Source: Fibrobacter succinogenes
GTDB lineage: Bacteria; Fibrobacterota; Fibrobacteria; Fibrobacterales; Fibrobacteraceae
NCBI GenBank assembly: GCA_902762305.1
Contig: CACWNW010000032.1
Span: forward strand, 1-36,456
Reading direction: 5' to 3'
Length of the DNA stretch: 36,456 bases
A program made the position numbers and the translations under genes. The notes beneath the pieces are model-generated. The model saw only the letters and a list, made by a program, of their open reading frames with translations, did not search any database and had not been told where the DNA came from. Below are positions 6,494 through 12,822 of this stretch, piece by piece (within the stretch, counting starts at the first letter, position 1; each line of letters opens with the position of its first letter).

Positions 6494-8442
6494 TACATTG
6501 CCTCGCTTGTGGTGAGTTCGTCCCAGAGGTCGGTGCTGGGCTTTTCTTCCACGTCGCCGTCGAAGATGTTGTAGATGTCGGCGTTACCGACCTTGCGGTC
6601 TGCCTTGAGTTCCTGCGCGTCCTTGTCGTGGCGAGTGAGGTGCGTGGGGCCCTGCGGCACGAAGATGTCCTGCGGGCCCACGGCGGAGCGCATGGCGCTG
6701 ATGTAGTCCGCCGCCTGCTCCTTCGTCATGTCGGGGCAGATTTCCTTGAGGAGCTTCTCTTCGTGGCGCTTGCGGGCGACACCTTCGGCAATCTGCGCCT
6801 TGCCCACGGCATCGTCGTCCTTGACCATGGCACCAACGGCGCTCTGCAAGGTGCATTCGCCGATAAGCTTCTTGTTCAGGTCGTAGCACCAGGCGGTGCG
6901 CATGTCGTCGGGGTCGTAGCGGAAGATGACCTCGCGGCCCTTCCATACCGGCATCCATTCCGCCCAGTACCAGGTGTCGAGCTGTGCAAGGTGGAAGCCC
7001 ATGTGCATGATGCGGCCCGACACGGTGCGGCTCACCAGCATGGAGAGCGTTTCCTTCGAGACACGGCGCATGGGTTCGCGCTTGACGATTTCTTCGTTCC
7101 AGAGCTGAGAACGCGTTTTGCCGTTGTGGTGCTTGCCCTGGCAAGGGAGTCCGGGGAACACGTTCTGCATGTAGTCCTGCGCCATGTCGTAGAACTCTTC
7201 CCAGGTGGCGAAGTCGCCACGCTTGAGCACGCCCTTCAGGGGCTCCGGCTTCTCGACCACGGTGCCGCCCTTGAAGCTGTTGAACAGCCTGTCAAAGCCG
7301 TTTTTAATGATCAAGAAGTTGCGTTCAATGATTTTTGCGCGGGCGTTGCGGACTATGGCGAAGTGCATCTTGATGCCGAGGCGGCTTGCCATGGATTCGG
7401 CGTACTGTTCGTCTTCCACGATCTGGTGACCACGGCTTTGGCCGGAGAAGTCGCGGTTACGATATTCTCGACCGTTGTCCACGTAGATTTCTTCGGGGAG
7501 ACCGTAGCGATCGATTCCGTTGCGCATGGCACGCAGGGTGTTCTCGGTGCCAGGTGCGTCGTGGTGCAGGCACCAGCCCATGGGCATGTAGGTCTTGAAG
7601 TCCATGAAAAGCGTGATGTAGCAGGTGGCGGGCTTTTCCTGGCCCTGCACCTTCACGAACACGTCCCACGTGCGGGTATCGCCCACCCATACCTGCCCCG
7701 CCTTGAGGTCGGAGTAGTCACGGTCGAGGTGGTAGCCCTTGTTATCGTAGAACTTCTTCTTGCCTTCGCGGGCGAAGTAGATGACGTCGGGCGCGAACTC
7801 GCTCTTTAGCCTGCGCACGAATGCCGACTTGCTCGGGAAATCGTCTTCGCCCTTGCATTCGCCGCGTTCCTTCGCCTTGCCGAACGCAATCATCCAGCTG
7901 GAAAACGCGCTCAGCTTGTTTGCGGTAAGGTAGGCTGTCTTGAAGTCGTCGAACATCGTGTCGGTCACGGTGGAGCGCATGGTCTCGCGGTGGTTGATGA
8001 GCGAAATCTTGCCGCCGTCCTCGACCGAGGCGCGCTGGCGGTAGATGCTCTTGATGCTCGTCTTCATTTCGGGGTGGGCCTTGTTCCACTCGTCCACGAA
8101 ACGCCCGAGTTCCTTGGTGCCCGTGATGCCTTCGCACTTGAGCAAAATGAGAGTCCACTTGTCGAAGTTCTTCTTTGCGCGGTCGGTGGCGCGGTCATAG
8201 CTTCTGATGACCGTCTCCACGTCCTCTGCGCGGGTGGCGACTTCGGGGGCTTCGGGCAGGGTCTCCTGGACATAGCGGTTCGAGGCCTCGGCGGGAAGGC
8301 TGCGGACATCGATTTCGAGAACCTTGCGCCCGTCCTTTTCGCTCCAGCGGTAGTTCCACATGGAGACGCTACGGCGAACCTGCCTGTCGGAAATCCCGAG
8401 AAGCTCCGCTGCCTTCGTTGAACTAATCCAGATCGGTTTCAT
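6493..8442 (-). CDS. A: MuA-like DDE transposase
   Basis: A 649-aa transposase/integrase, near the 663 aa of MuA, that would catalyse strand transfer for integration and replicative transposition. Residues about 1-58 are a winged-helix Mu-type DNA-binding domain (AAELLGISDRQVRRSV). Residues about 85-145 are the end-binding segment. The RNase H-fold core has D255 (VGDTRTWDVFV), D322 (YVDNGREYRN) and E373 (KIIERNFLIIK) as the likely catalytic triad; the D-D spacing of 67 equals that of D269-D336 in MuA. A basic C-terminal region (roughly 480-649) fits the Mu transposase C-domain that contacts MuB and ClpX. The ATG overlaps the stop of the zinc protein upstream. Confidence 0.95.
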   Translation of the reverse strand: MKPIWISSTKAAELLGISDRQVRRSVSMWNYRWSEKDGRKVLEIDVRSLPAEASNRYVQETLPEAPEVATRAEDVETVIRSYDRATDRAKKNFDKWTLILLKCEGITGTKELGRFVDEWNKAHPEMKTSIKSIYRQRASVEDGGKISLINHRETMRSTVTDTMFDDFKTAYLTANKLSAFSSWMIAFGKAKERGECKGEDDFPSKSAFVRRLKSEFAPDVIYFAREGKKKFYDNKGYHLDRDYSDLKAGQVWVGDTRTWDVFVKVQGQEKPATCYITLFMDFKTYMPMGWCLHHDAPGTENTLRAMRNGIDRYGLPEEIYVDNGREYRNRDFSGQSRGHQIVEDEQYAESMASRLGIKMHFAIVRNARAKIIERNFLIIKNGFDRLFNSFKGGTVVEKPEPLKGVLKRGDFATWEEFYDMAQDYMQNVFPGLPCQGKHHNGKTRSQLWNEEIVKREPMRRVSKETLSMLVSRTVSGRIMHMGFHLAQLDTWYWAEWMPVWKGREVIFRYDPDDMRTAWCYDLNKKLIGECTLQSAVGAMVKDDDAVGKAQIAEGVARKRHEEKLLKEICPDMTKEQAADYISAMRSAVGPQDIFVPQGPTHLTRHDKDAQELKADRKVGNADIYNIFDGDVEEKPSTDLWDELTTSEAM

Positions 8443-8612
8443 TAGCGGCTAGCCCTTCCGATAAGGAATGCACGGACGCGCTTTGCCCTCATGCAGTCAC
8501 CGCAGAAATGGTCGCGGTTGACGGTGATGTTGGCGATGCCGCCGCAGATGTCGCAGTGACGGACCGGGGTGGACGTTACGAGAGTGTGGATAGGACATGT
8601 TGCAGTAGTCAT
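8442..8612 (-). CDS. Small zinc-binding protein
   Basis: A 56-aa ORF with AAGGAG seven bases upstream of ATG 8612 and a TAATG overlap with the transposase start, so it is almost certainly translated. It has CDIC at residues 20-23 and CGDC at 37-40, a zinc-ribbon pattern. The C-terminus is basic (MRAKRVRAF). Probably a small DNA- or RNA-binding early protein; no family name can be given. Confidence 0.7.
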   Translation of the reverse strand: MTTATCPIHTLVTSTPVRHCDICGGIANITVNRDHFCGDCMRAKRVRAFLIGRASR

Positions 8613-8657
8613 TGTGGATCTCCTTGTGAGTGGAAGTTTAAGGGCGTGCGCGGTCGG

Positions 8658-9461
8658 CTATTCCAGCTGGTCGAGTGCGCGGGTGATGAGGAACTTCACG
8701 AACTCCTTGTTGTTGGGGAACGTGTGGCCCTCGTTGTAGAGCTTGAGCTTCGCGGCGTTGATTTTCTCGGTGAGCGGTTTCGGGAAGGTCATCGAGGGCA
8801 TCATGTTGGGGAACAGTTCGCATTGGACGGACTCTTCGGCAGGGGCGACCGTCGTGGCGTCGGTGGCCGGCGCGTAGTCGATTTTGCGCTTGACGGCGTA
8901 CTTGCCCGTCTTGCGGATGGTGGGCAGCACGTCTTCGACGACCCACTTCTCGAACTTGCGGGCGTCGGGCATGCGGCTACGCATGATGAGGCGGTAGAGG
9001 TCGGGTTCGTTGATGGCGATCATCGCACGGCCTTGTCCGTTGGCGTCCTTGACCGTGATCTTCTTGCAGAGTTCGGTTTCGCCTTCCACCATGTCCTTCG
9101 AGTCGGTCACCTTGTCGCAGTGGGCGGCGATTGCCGCCTTGGTGTTCTTGTAGCCGAGAACCTTGCAGACATCATCGGCGACGAACCACACTTCCTTGTT
9201 CTCGTCCTGCACCATACGGATATCGGCTCCGTTGAAGATACGGTAGCGCAGCTTGAGCGCGGTCGCGGTGGTCGGGTCGAGTTCTTCGGCCTTGGGCGGT
9301 TCTTCCTTGACGGCGGGCAGGGTTTCGCCACGGACTTCACGGTCGAAGTCGGTATCGCCCTCGCCCTGGATTTCGGGTTCTTTTTCGGGGAGCTGGTCTA
9401 ACGATTCGTTAGAGCAGGTCTCGGCATTTTCGGGTTCTTCGTCGAAAATTTTCTTGATCAT
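8658..9461 (-). CDS. BRO-N domain antirepressor-like protein
   Basis: A 267-aa protein from ATG 9461, which overlaps the stop of the Ner-like gene (TAATG). The first 65 residues are acidic and probably disordered. Residues about 75-185 carry the BRO-N/ANT fold: YRIFNGADIRMVQDE..EVWFVADDVCKVLGY, then AI..HCDKV, AMIAINEPDLYRLIMRSRMP and AR.FEKWVVEDVLPTIRKTGKY. BRO-N proteins bind DNA and often act as phage antirepressors. The C-terminal 80 residues are helical and unrelated. Being second in the early operon beside the repressor fits a role in the lysis-lysogeny decision. Confidence 0.85.
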   Translation of the reverse strand: MIKKIFDEEPENAETCSNESLDQLPEKEPEIQGEGDTDFDREVRGETLPAVKEEPPKAEELDPTTATALKLRYRIFNGADIRMVQDENKEVWFVADDVCKVLGYKNTKAAIAAHCDKVTDSKDMVEGETELCKKITVKDANGQGRAMIAINEPDLYRLIMRSRMPDARKFEKWVVEDVLPTIRKTGKYAVKRKIDYAPATDATTVAPAEESVQCELFPNMMPSMTFPKPLTEKINAAKLKLYNEGHTFPNNKEFVKFLITRALDQLE

Positions 9462-9643
9462 TATGCTACTCCTTTGGTGGTGAGTCCCAGGTCCTTGAGG
9501 ATGGGAGCGAGTTGTTTGTTGGTGCGGTAGCCCGTGGCTACTTCCCTTATATACTGGGCACTGTAGGGCTTTCCGGCGATTTCGGAAACCCTTTCGGCGG
9601 CCTTGCGCCATGAGAATTTCGTCACTGTAAGATTATTGTCCAT
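9461..9643 (-). CDS. Small HTH early regulator (Ner/Cro-like position)
   Basis: A 60-aa, probably all-helical protein (SWRKAAERVSEIAGKPYSAQ then YIREVATGYRTNKQLAPILK). It is the first gene of the leftward early operon, directly opposite the repressor across the shared operator region. In Mu the corresponding place is taken by Ner, a small Cro-type protein that shuts down early and repressor transcription. The helix pattern is compatible with a helix-turn-helix but weak, so the Ner-type role is inferred mainly from position. Confidence 0.65.
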   Translation of the reverse strand: MDNNLTVTKFSWRKAAERVSEIAGKPYSAQYIREVATGYRTNKQLAPILKDLGLTTKGVA

Positions 9644-9674
9644 TTGAAAGGTTTCCCTGTTTTTAGTAAATTGG

Positions 9675-9741
9675 TTGTAGTGGTTGTTTGAACCTACTAC
9701 AAAATATAACTACTTGGTTATAAATAGTCAAGTGGTTATAA
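9675..9741. promoter_or_regulatory. Repeated operator sites between repressor and early operon
   Basis: TTGTAGTGGTTG (9675-9686) faces an inverted copy of TTGTAGTAGGTT (9691-9702). ACTTGGTTATAA (9712-9723) is followed by a close direct repeat, AAGTGGTTATAA (9730-9741), 18 bases on. All lie in the 121-base divergent gap and overlap both promoters, so they are likely operators for the repressor and/or the Ner-like protein. Confidence 0.6.
9703..9731 (-). promoter_or_regulatory. Early operon promoter (leftward)
   Basis: On the minus strand TTGACT (9731-9726), a 17-base spacer and TATATT (9708-9703) form a near-consensus sigma-70 promoter that reads into the Ner-like gene and the transposition operon. 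It overlaps the operator repeats and the repressor promoter. Confidence 0.7.
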
Positions 9742-9742
9742 T
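9714..9742 (+). promoter_or_regulatory. Repressor promoter (rightward)
   Basis: TTGGTT (9714-9719), 17 bases, then a perfect TATAAT (9737-9742), 22 bases before the repressor ATG at 9765. It interleaves with the early promoter on the other strand, so the two promoters are mutually exclusive and both -35/-10 boxes lie in operator repeats. Confidence 0.65.
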
Positions 9743-9764
9743 AAATTTTTTGTAAAAAAATCAT

Positions 9765-10070
9765 ATGATTGGGAAAAGATTAAAGGAATTTGCCAAAAAC
9801 AAGTATGGAACGGTGTCGGCATTCGCAGAAGCCTGTTCTATGACTCAACCCCAGATGTCTGCCTATACTTCAGATGCCAAAAGTCCTAGTATAGATGTTC
9901 TTCTGAGGTTCCTGCAAGCCGGTTGCGATATTAACTGGTTGCTTTCAGGTAAAGGTGAAATGGTATATCCAGGTAGTTATAATCATAATGAAGTATCTCT
10001 TACGGATGATGAAGTGCTTCAAATACGGGAACTTTTAAAAGAACGTGGTTCGAAGAACGTAGCAGGGTGA
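9765..10070 (+). CDS. CI/Cro-type repressor (XRE family HTH)
   Basis: A 101-aa protein with an XRE-type helix-turn-helix at about residues 14-50 (GTVSAFAEACSMTQPQMSAY, then PSIDVLLRFLQAGCDINWLL). The LLSGKGEM motif right after the HTH is common in phage CI-like repressors. The remaining 40 residues are a short helical tail, without a Peptidase_S24 domain, so RecA-driven self-cleavage is not expected. It is divergent from the early operon across shared operators and so is the best candidate for the lysogeny repressor. The gene is more AT-rich than the structural genes. Confidence 0.82.
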   Translation: MIGKRLKEFAKNKYGTVSAFAEACSMTQPQMSAYTSDAKSPSIDVLLRFLQAGCDINWLLSGKGEMVYPGSYNHNEVSLTDDEVLQIRELLKERGSKNVAG

Positions 10071-10109
10071 TAAAAAAGGTCGGAAACATTATTTGGGTGG
10101 ACTTTTGAT

Positions 10110-10475
10110 ATGAAAAAGAAAAAAATTAAATACCCGGCTGATTTTCCGGTGGACTTGTATTTTTCTGCATCTGAACGAACAAAAAAGTTTGTTGATAAGT
10201 GGGTGCACATTTTGACCTATTGGAGAAATTACAAAGGTTCTAATAACATTCAGATGAATATTGACTTTTGGAATCAAGATCATCCTGACGATACAATCAC
10301 AATCAAAAGTTTTTACAGGAACAGAAAACGTTTGGAACAATATGGGTGGAAGGCTTTTTTTGTCCACAAAAATGAAAAATTGAAGAAAAAGACTGTTGAG
10401 CCTCCTTTTACTGATGATGAAATAAGACGCATTCGTAAAATTCTTGCTTTAATGGAATCACAAGCCTCGGCATAA
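10110..10475 (+). CDS. Stand-alone homologue of a transposase DNA-binding segment
   Basis: This 121-aa basic protein follows the repressor by 39 bases and is probably co-transcribed. Residues 23-79 align without a gap to residues 88-144 of the MuA-like transposase in this window, with 22 identities in 57 positions; shared residues include KK..DKW..IL, D.WN..HP and IKS.YR.R. That stretch of the transposase lies between its N-terminal winged helix and the catalytic core, where MuA has its end-binding helix-turn-helix domains. The C-terminal 40 residues are charged and helical. It could therefore bind the phage ends and modulate transposition, or act as part of immunity. The alignment is seen; the role is inferred. 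The gene is AT-rich, like the repressor. Confidence 0.72.
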   Translation: MKKKKIKYPADFPVDLYFSASERTKKFVDKWVHILTYWRNYKGSNNIQMNIDFWNQDHPDDTITIKSFYRNRKRLEQYGWKAFFVHKNEKLKKKTVEPPFTDDEIRRIRKILALMESQASA

Positions 10476-10568
10476 AAGGTCGTCGCCCTCGCCCTGAGCT
10501 CCCGCCACGCCGCCACCACCCAGGCCACCGCCGAACCCGAAACACCCCCCGCCCAAGCTACCGCGTAA
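10476..10568 (+). pseudogene. Remnant of a signal-peptide-like 5' end
   Basis: Directly after the TAA of the previous gene the sequence becomes abruptly GC-rich and one frame reads KVVALALSSRHAATTQATAE followed by PETPPAQATA and a stop (10566-10568). This looks like the second half of a signal peptide and a Pro/Ala-rich linker, without its start codon. A one-base shift in the C6 run near 10544-10549 would join it to the frame of the next gene. I read it as the cut-off 5' end of that gene. Confidence 0.4.
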
Positions 10569-10620
10569 GAGGGAACATCATCTGCGTGGCGATACCATCC
10601 GCACGTTCGTCTATGACACC

Positions 10621-11310
10621 GTGCACACCGTTTCGTTCGATACGGTGCACACCTTCGACACCGTGAAGGTGCAGCTTGATTCTGTCTTCACCATTGACCT
10701 TCTGAACAAGTCGCAGGAGTTCTATGTAAATGCGTTCGATGATGTCAAGTTTTTGCTTGGCGTTTTCGTTTCCATTTTCTGCGCTGTCGTAGGAGTCGCC
10801 TACCTTATAAATACTAGATGGACTATAGGTCGGATAAAGGAAGAAACGAGGCGTGGCGTTGAAGACGAAACCAGCAAGGCTATCGCAAGATTTGAGGACG
10901 AGCAGAAAAAGAACTTGGAAAAATGCCGAAAGGAAATGGACGCCATTTCGTTGAGGTCGGCGACCGTCACGAACAAAATGCTGTTCGCTATTCTCGCGCA
11001 AGCCAAGATAACGGAAGATTCCAACAACTCCCTCAGGATGTATCACATCCTTGTCAAGTTTGTCAATGACGAATTTGATGTTGTCCATATTACCTTGGTT
11101 GAAATTGCCGTGAAAGAAATGATGGTGAGGTTCTTTGGTTCCGTAGTCCACCCAGAACTCAATGCTACCGTCTGCAAAAACCTCTATGAAGAGCTGGGCA
11201 AATTCCGGTGCCGTATATACGACATTGACGATGCCGAAATCAAGAAGTTTGTCGAAGAATTTGACCCGTTCATTACTGGCCTAAGAAAAGAACTGTCTGA
11301 AAGGTTCTAA
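10621..11310 (+). CDS. Membrane-anchored coiled-coil protein, 5' end uncertain
   Basis: About 229 aa if GTG 10621 is used, but the frame is open back to 10498 and no ATG or ribosome-binding site marks a start. The N-terminal part has a DTV-repeat (DTVHTVSFDTVHTFDTVKV), a pattern common in membrane-anchored proteins of Bacteroidetes/Fibrobacteres. One transmembrane helix follows (FLLGVFVSIFCAVVGVAYLI, about residues 43-64), then a charged coiled coil (RIKEETRRGVEDETSKAIAR) and a helical C-terminal domain. It overlaps the convergent gene by 30 bases. It may be a truncated gene (see 10476-10568). Function unknown. Confidence 0.55.
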   Translation: MHTVSFDTVHTFDTVKVQLDSVFTIDLLNKSQEFYVNAFDDVKFLLGVFVSIFCAVVGVAYLINTRWTIGRIKEETRRGVEDETSKAIARFEDEQKKNLEKCRKEMDAISLRSATVTNKMLFAILAQAKITEDSNNSLRMYHILVKFVNDEFDVVHITLVEIAVKEMMVRFFGSVVHPELNATVCKNLYEELGKFRCRIYDIDDAEIKKFVEEFDPFITGLRKELSERF

Positions 11311-11799
11311 TGCTTTTGAGAACCTTATTGCACAGGCGCAAAAGGCAATAAAAAAAATGAGTCCGTACAATTCCAAGCAGCGTCTAAAGGCGTCATCTCT
11401 AAGATAGCAGGCTGTTTTTTCTTTGGCGTAACTGAAGATGTCTTTCCACGTGCGCCACGAAAAAAGAAAACGAAAATCCTGCTTAAATGTTTTCCATATT
11501 GATTTCTTTTCCTTGTCTTCAATTTGATTAGTTTCCTTTGGCGGGTAGTTGTCGGTGCCGTTGATGCGGTTGGCGACGGCTTCCAGGGCGTCCACGGTTC
11601 GCTTGTCCAGAACGATGTCCTGGCCCTTGCCGGTCATGCAGCAATGGATGCAGACGGTGCGCCCGTCAACGGTTTTAAGCGGGATGTGAAACTTGTCCTT
11701 CTTGCAGGCTTGGCACTTGAACTTTTTCATGTGCTTTCTTATGGGGTCGTTGTCGTCACCGACGGGTACGGTGCGCTCGAATGTCGTGAAGTCGTGCAT
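11281..11799 (-). CDS. Zinc-ribbon protein with C-terminal membrane helix
   Basis: A 172-aa protein. Residues about 25-55 form a zinc ribbon (FKCQACKKDKFHIPLKTVDG, then CIHCC), followed by a charged linker and one hydrophobic helix near the C-terminus (LYGLIFFIAFCACAIRF). GAGGA five bases before ATG 11799 supports the start. It is transcribed leftward, divergent from the Mor-like gene, and its end overlaps the convergent 10621-11310 gene by 30 bases. No family recognised; a membrane-tethered nucleic-acid or protein binder is possible. Confidence 0.6.
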   Translation of the reverse strand: MHDFTTFERTVPVGDDNDPIRKHMKKFKCQACKKDKFHIPLKTVDGRTVCIHCCMTGKGQDIVLDKRTVDALEAVANRINGTDNYPPKETNQIEDKEKKSIWKTFKQDFRFLFSWRTWKDIFSYAKEKTACYLRDDAFRRCLELYGLIFFIAFCACAIRFSKALEPFRQFFS

Positions 11800-11828
11800 G
11801 GTTTTCCTCGGAAGAATTTTTTATGTTG

Positions 11829-11857
11829 TTGTTTTTTTCGCGCAATTTGATTATATT
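11829..11857 (+). promoter_or_regulatory. Promoter of the Mor-like activator
   Basis: TTGTTT (11829-11834), 17 bases, TATATT (11852-11857). The predicted transcription start lies only about five bases before ATG 11869, giving a nearly leaderless message, which agrees with the lack of a ribosome-binding site there. Confidence 0.5.
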
Positions 11858-11868
11858 TGCAATACAGA

Positions 11869-12165
11869 ATGAGCGTCTGGGATTCCCTTACAGTTGATGA
11901 CTTGCCTAACGAGGACTTGAAATGGGTCGCGAAGTCCTTGGGGCTCGATGTCGCCAAACGTATCTGGAAGAAGTTCGCGGGCAACCATGTAGCCTGCCCA
12001 GCCCGGATGACGCCCAACGCAGTGCGCCGCTACATGCGCGACAATTTCGACAAGCCAGTTCACCAGCTTGCGTTTGAAACGGGTCTCAGCGAGCGCACGA
12101 TCTACAGGTATATGAACTTTGTCGAGAAGAAGCCCGAGCAGTCGGGGCAGCTTAGCCTGTTCTAG
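11869..12165 (+). CDS. Mor/C-family transcription activator
   Basis: A 98-aa protein of the Mor family; in Mu, Mor turns on the middle promoter and the related C protein the late promoters. The N-terminal half is the dimerisation part (SVWDSLTVDDLPNEDLKWVA), a basic segment follows (MTPNAVRRYMRDNFDK), and the C-terminal helix-turn-helix is HQLAFETGLSERTIYRYM. The frame also has a TTG at 11857, but ATG 11869 sits right after the predicted transcription start. It is the only Mor/C-like gene here, so it may drive the late genes directly. The likely target is the divergent late region at 17760-17855. It ends two bases from the convergent gpG-like gene, with no terminator between. Confidence 0.82.
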   Translation: MSVWDSLTVDDLPNEDLKWVAKSLGLDVAKRIWKKFAGNHVACPARMTPNAVRRYMRDNFDKPVHQLAFETGLSERTIYRYMNFVEKKPEQSGQLSLF

Positions 12166-12167
12166 GG

Positions 12168-12698
12168 TCATTTCAATCCTCCGCGTTTTTTCATTTCGCC
12201 GACAAGGTGGTCCACCAGCATATCCTTGATTTTTACTTCGTCTTCGTCCTGGAGCAGCATGTAGGGGCGGGCGGGTATGCGCGAGCCTGGGTGGTGAACG
12301 CTCTTGCGGTAGAGTGTCAAGCCGCCGACGGTGAACCTGAGCGCCCTGCGGTTCCTTACAACGATGTCGTGCTTTGGGGTCTTGCCGCCGTTCTGCATGA
12401 TGCGGGCGTATTTCATGGGGCCGGTCATTACGGTGACGGCTGTGCCGTCGTTATCGAGCTCGTAGTGAATGCTCTTCATGAGTGCGCCTGTGGCAAGAAG
12501 GGTCCTGCCTTTCGCCTTTTTCGAGGGGACCCACTTGTCGGGTCTGCCCTCTTCGCGGAAGTTCTGGCGGACGCTTTTGACTACCAGGTTGCCGACGGCA
12601 GCCATGACGGGCCTTGTATTTACCGAATTTCGCCGCATTATGGCGATTAGCGTGTTAAATTTGCCTATGTCTACGTCTGCATTGATAAAATCTGACAT
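12168..12698 (-). CDS. Virion morphogenesis protein (Mu gpG/gp31-like)
   Basis: A 176-aa protein of the phage virion morphogenesis family. Typical features are the basic N-terminal region with SVRQNFREEGRPDKWVPSKK, then LLATGALMKSIHYE and a beta-rich part with MKYARIMQNGGKTPKH, ending with SRIPARPYMLL. In Mu the gpG protein acts in head/tail assembly. It is the last gene of the leftward late arm, after MuF. Immediately upstream, on the opposite strand, is a strong promoter (12705-12733). Confidence 0.85.
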   Translation of the reverse strand: MSDFINADVDIGKFNTLIAIMRRNSVNTRPVMAAVGNLVVKSVRQNFREEGRPDKWVPSKKAKGRTLLATGALMKSIHYELDNDGTAVTVMTGPMKYARIMQNGGKTPKHDIVVRNRRALRFTVGGLTLYRKSVHHPGSRIPARPYMLLQDEDEVKIKDMLVDHLVGEMKKRGGLK

Positions 12699-12704
12699 TT
12701 CCTA

Positions 12705-12733
12705 TTGACTTCCGTTAAAAAAAGATGTATATT
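12705..12733 (+). promoter_or_regulatory. Strong rightward promoter in a leftward operon
   Basis: TTGACT (12705-12710), a 17-base spacer containing an A-run, and TATATT (12728-12733). The fit to sigma-70 consensus is among the best in the window, yet no + strand gene follows: it points into the intergenic gap and then antisense to the MuF gene. Confidence 0.55.
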
Positions 12734-12735
12734 AT

Positions 12736-12822
12736 GGGTGATCTCGGTTATCCCCTGATACATCCAGAATGAGGTAGCCGGGTGATCCCTTGTTGATGTA
12801 TAGCCTGGGTGGTCTTTTTTTT
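12736..12822 (+). ncRNA. Candidate small RNA with GGGTGATC repeats
   Basis: Between the promoter at 12705-12733 and a T8 run (about 12815-12822) lie some 80 bases with three direct repeats of GGGTGRTC (12736-12743, 12780-12787, 12807-12814), two of them preceded by AGCC, and an inverted repeat ATACATC...GATGTAT. There is no ORF. This fits a short RNA or a protein-binding array; I could not find a classic terminator stem directly before the T run. Confidence 0.35.

Noticed and set aside
6628..7809. A 393-codon + strand frame opposite the transposase
   Set aside because: Shadow of the DDE transposase, which has its catalytic residues and coupled start on the other strand.
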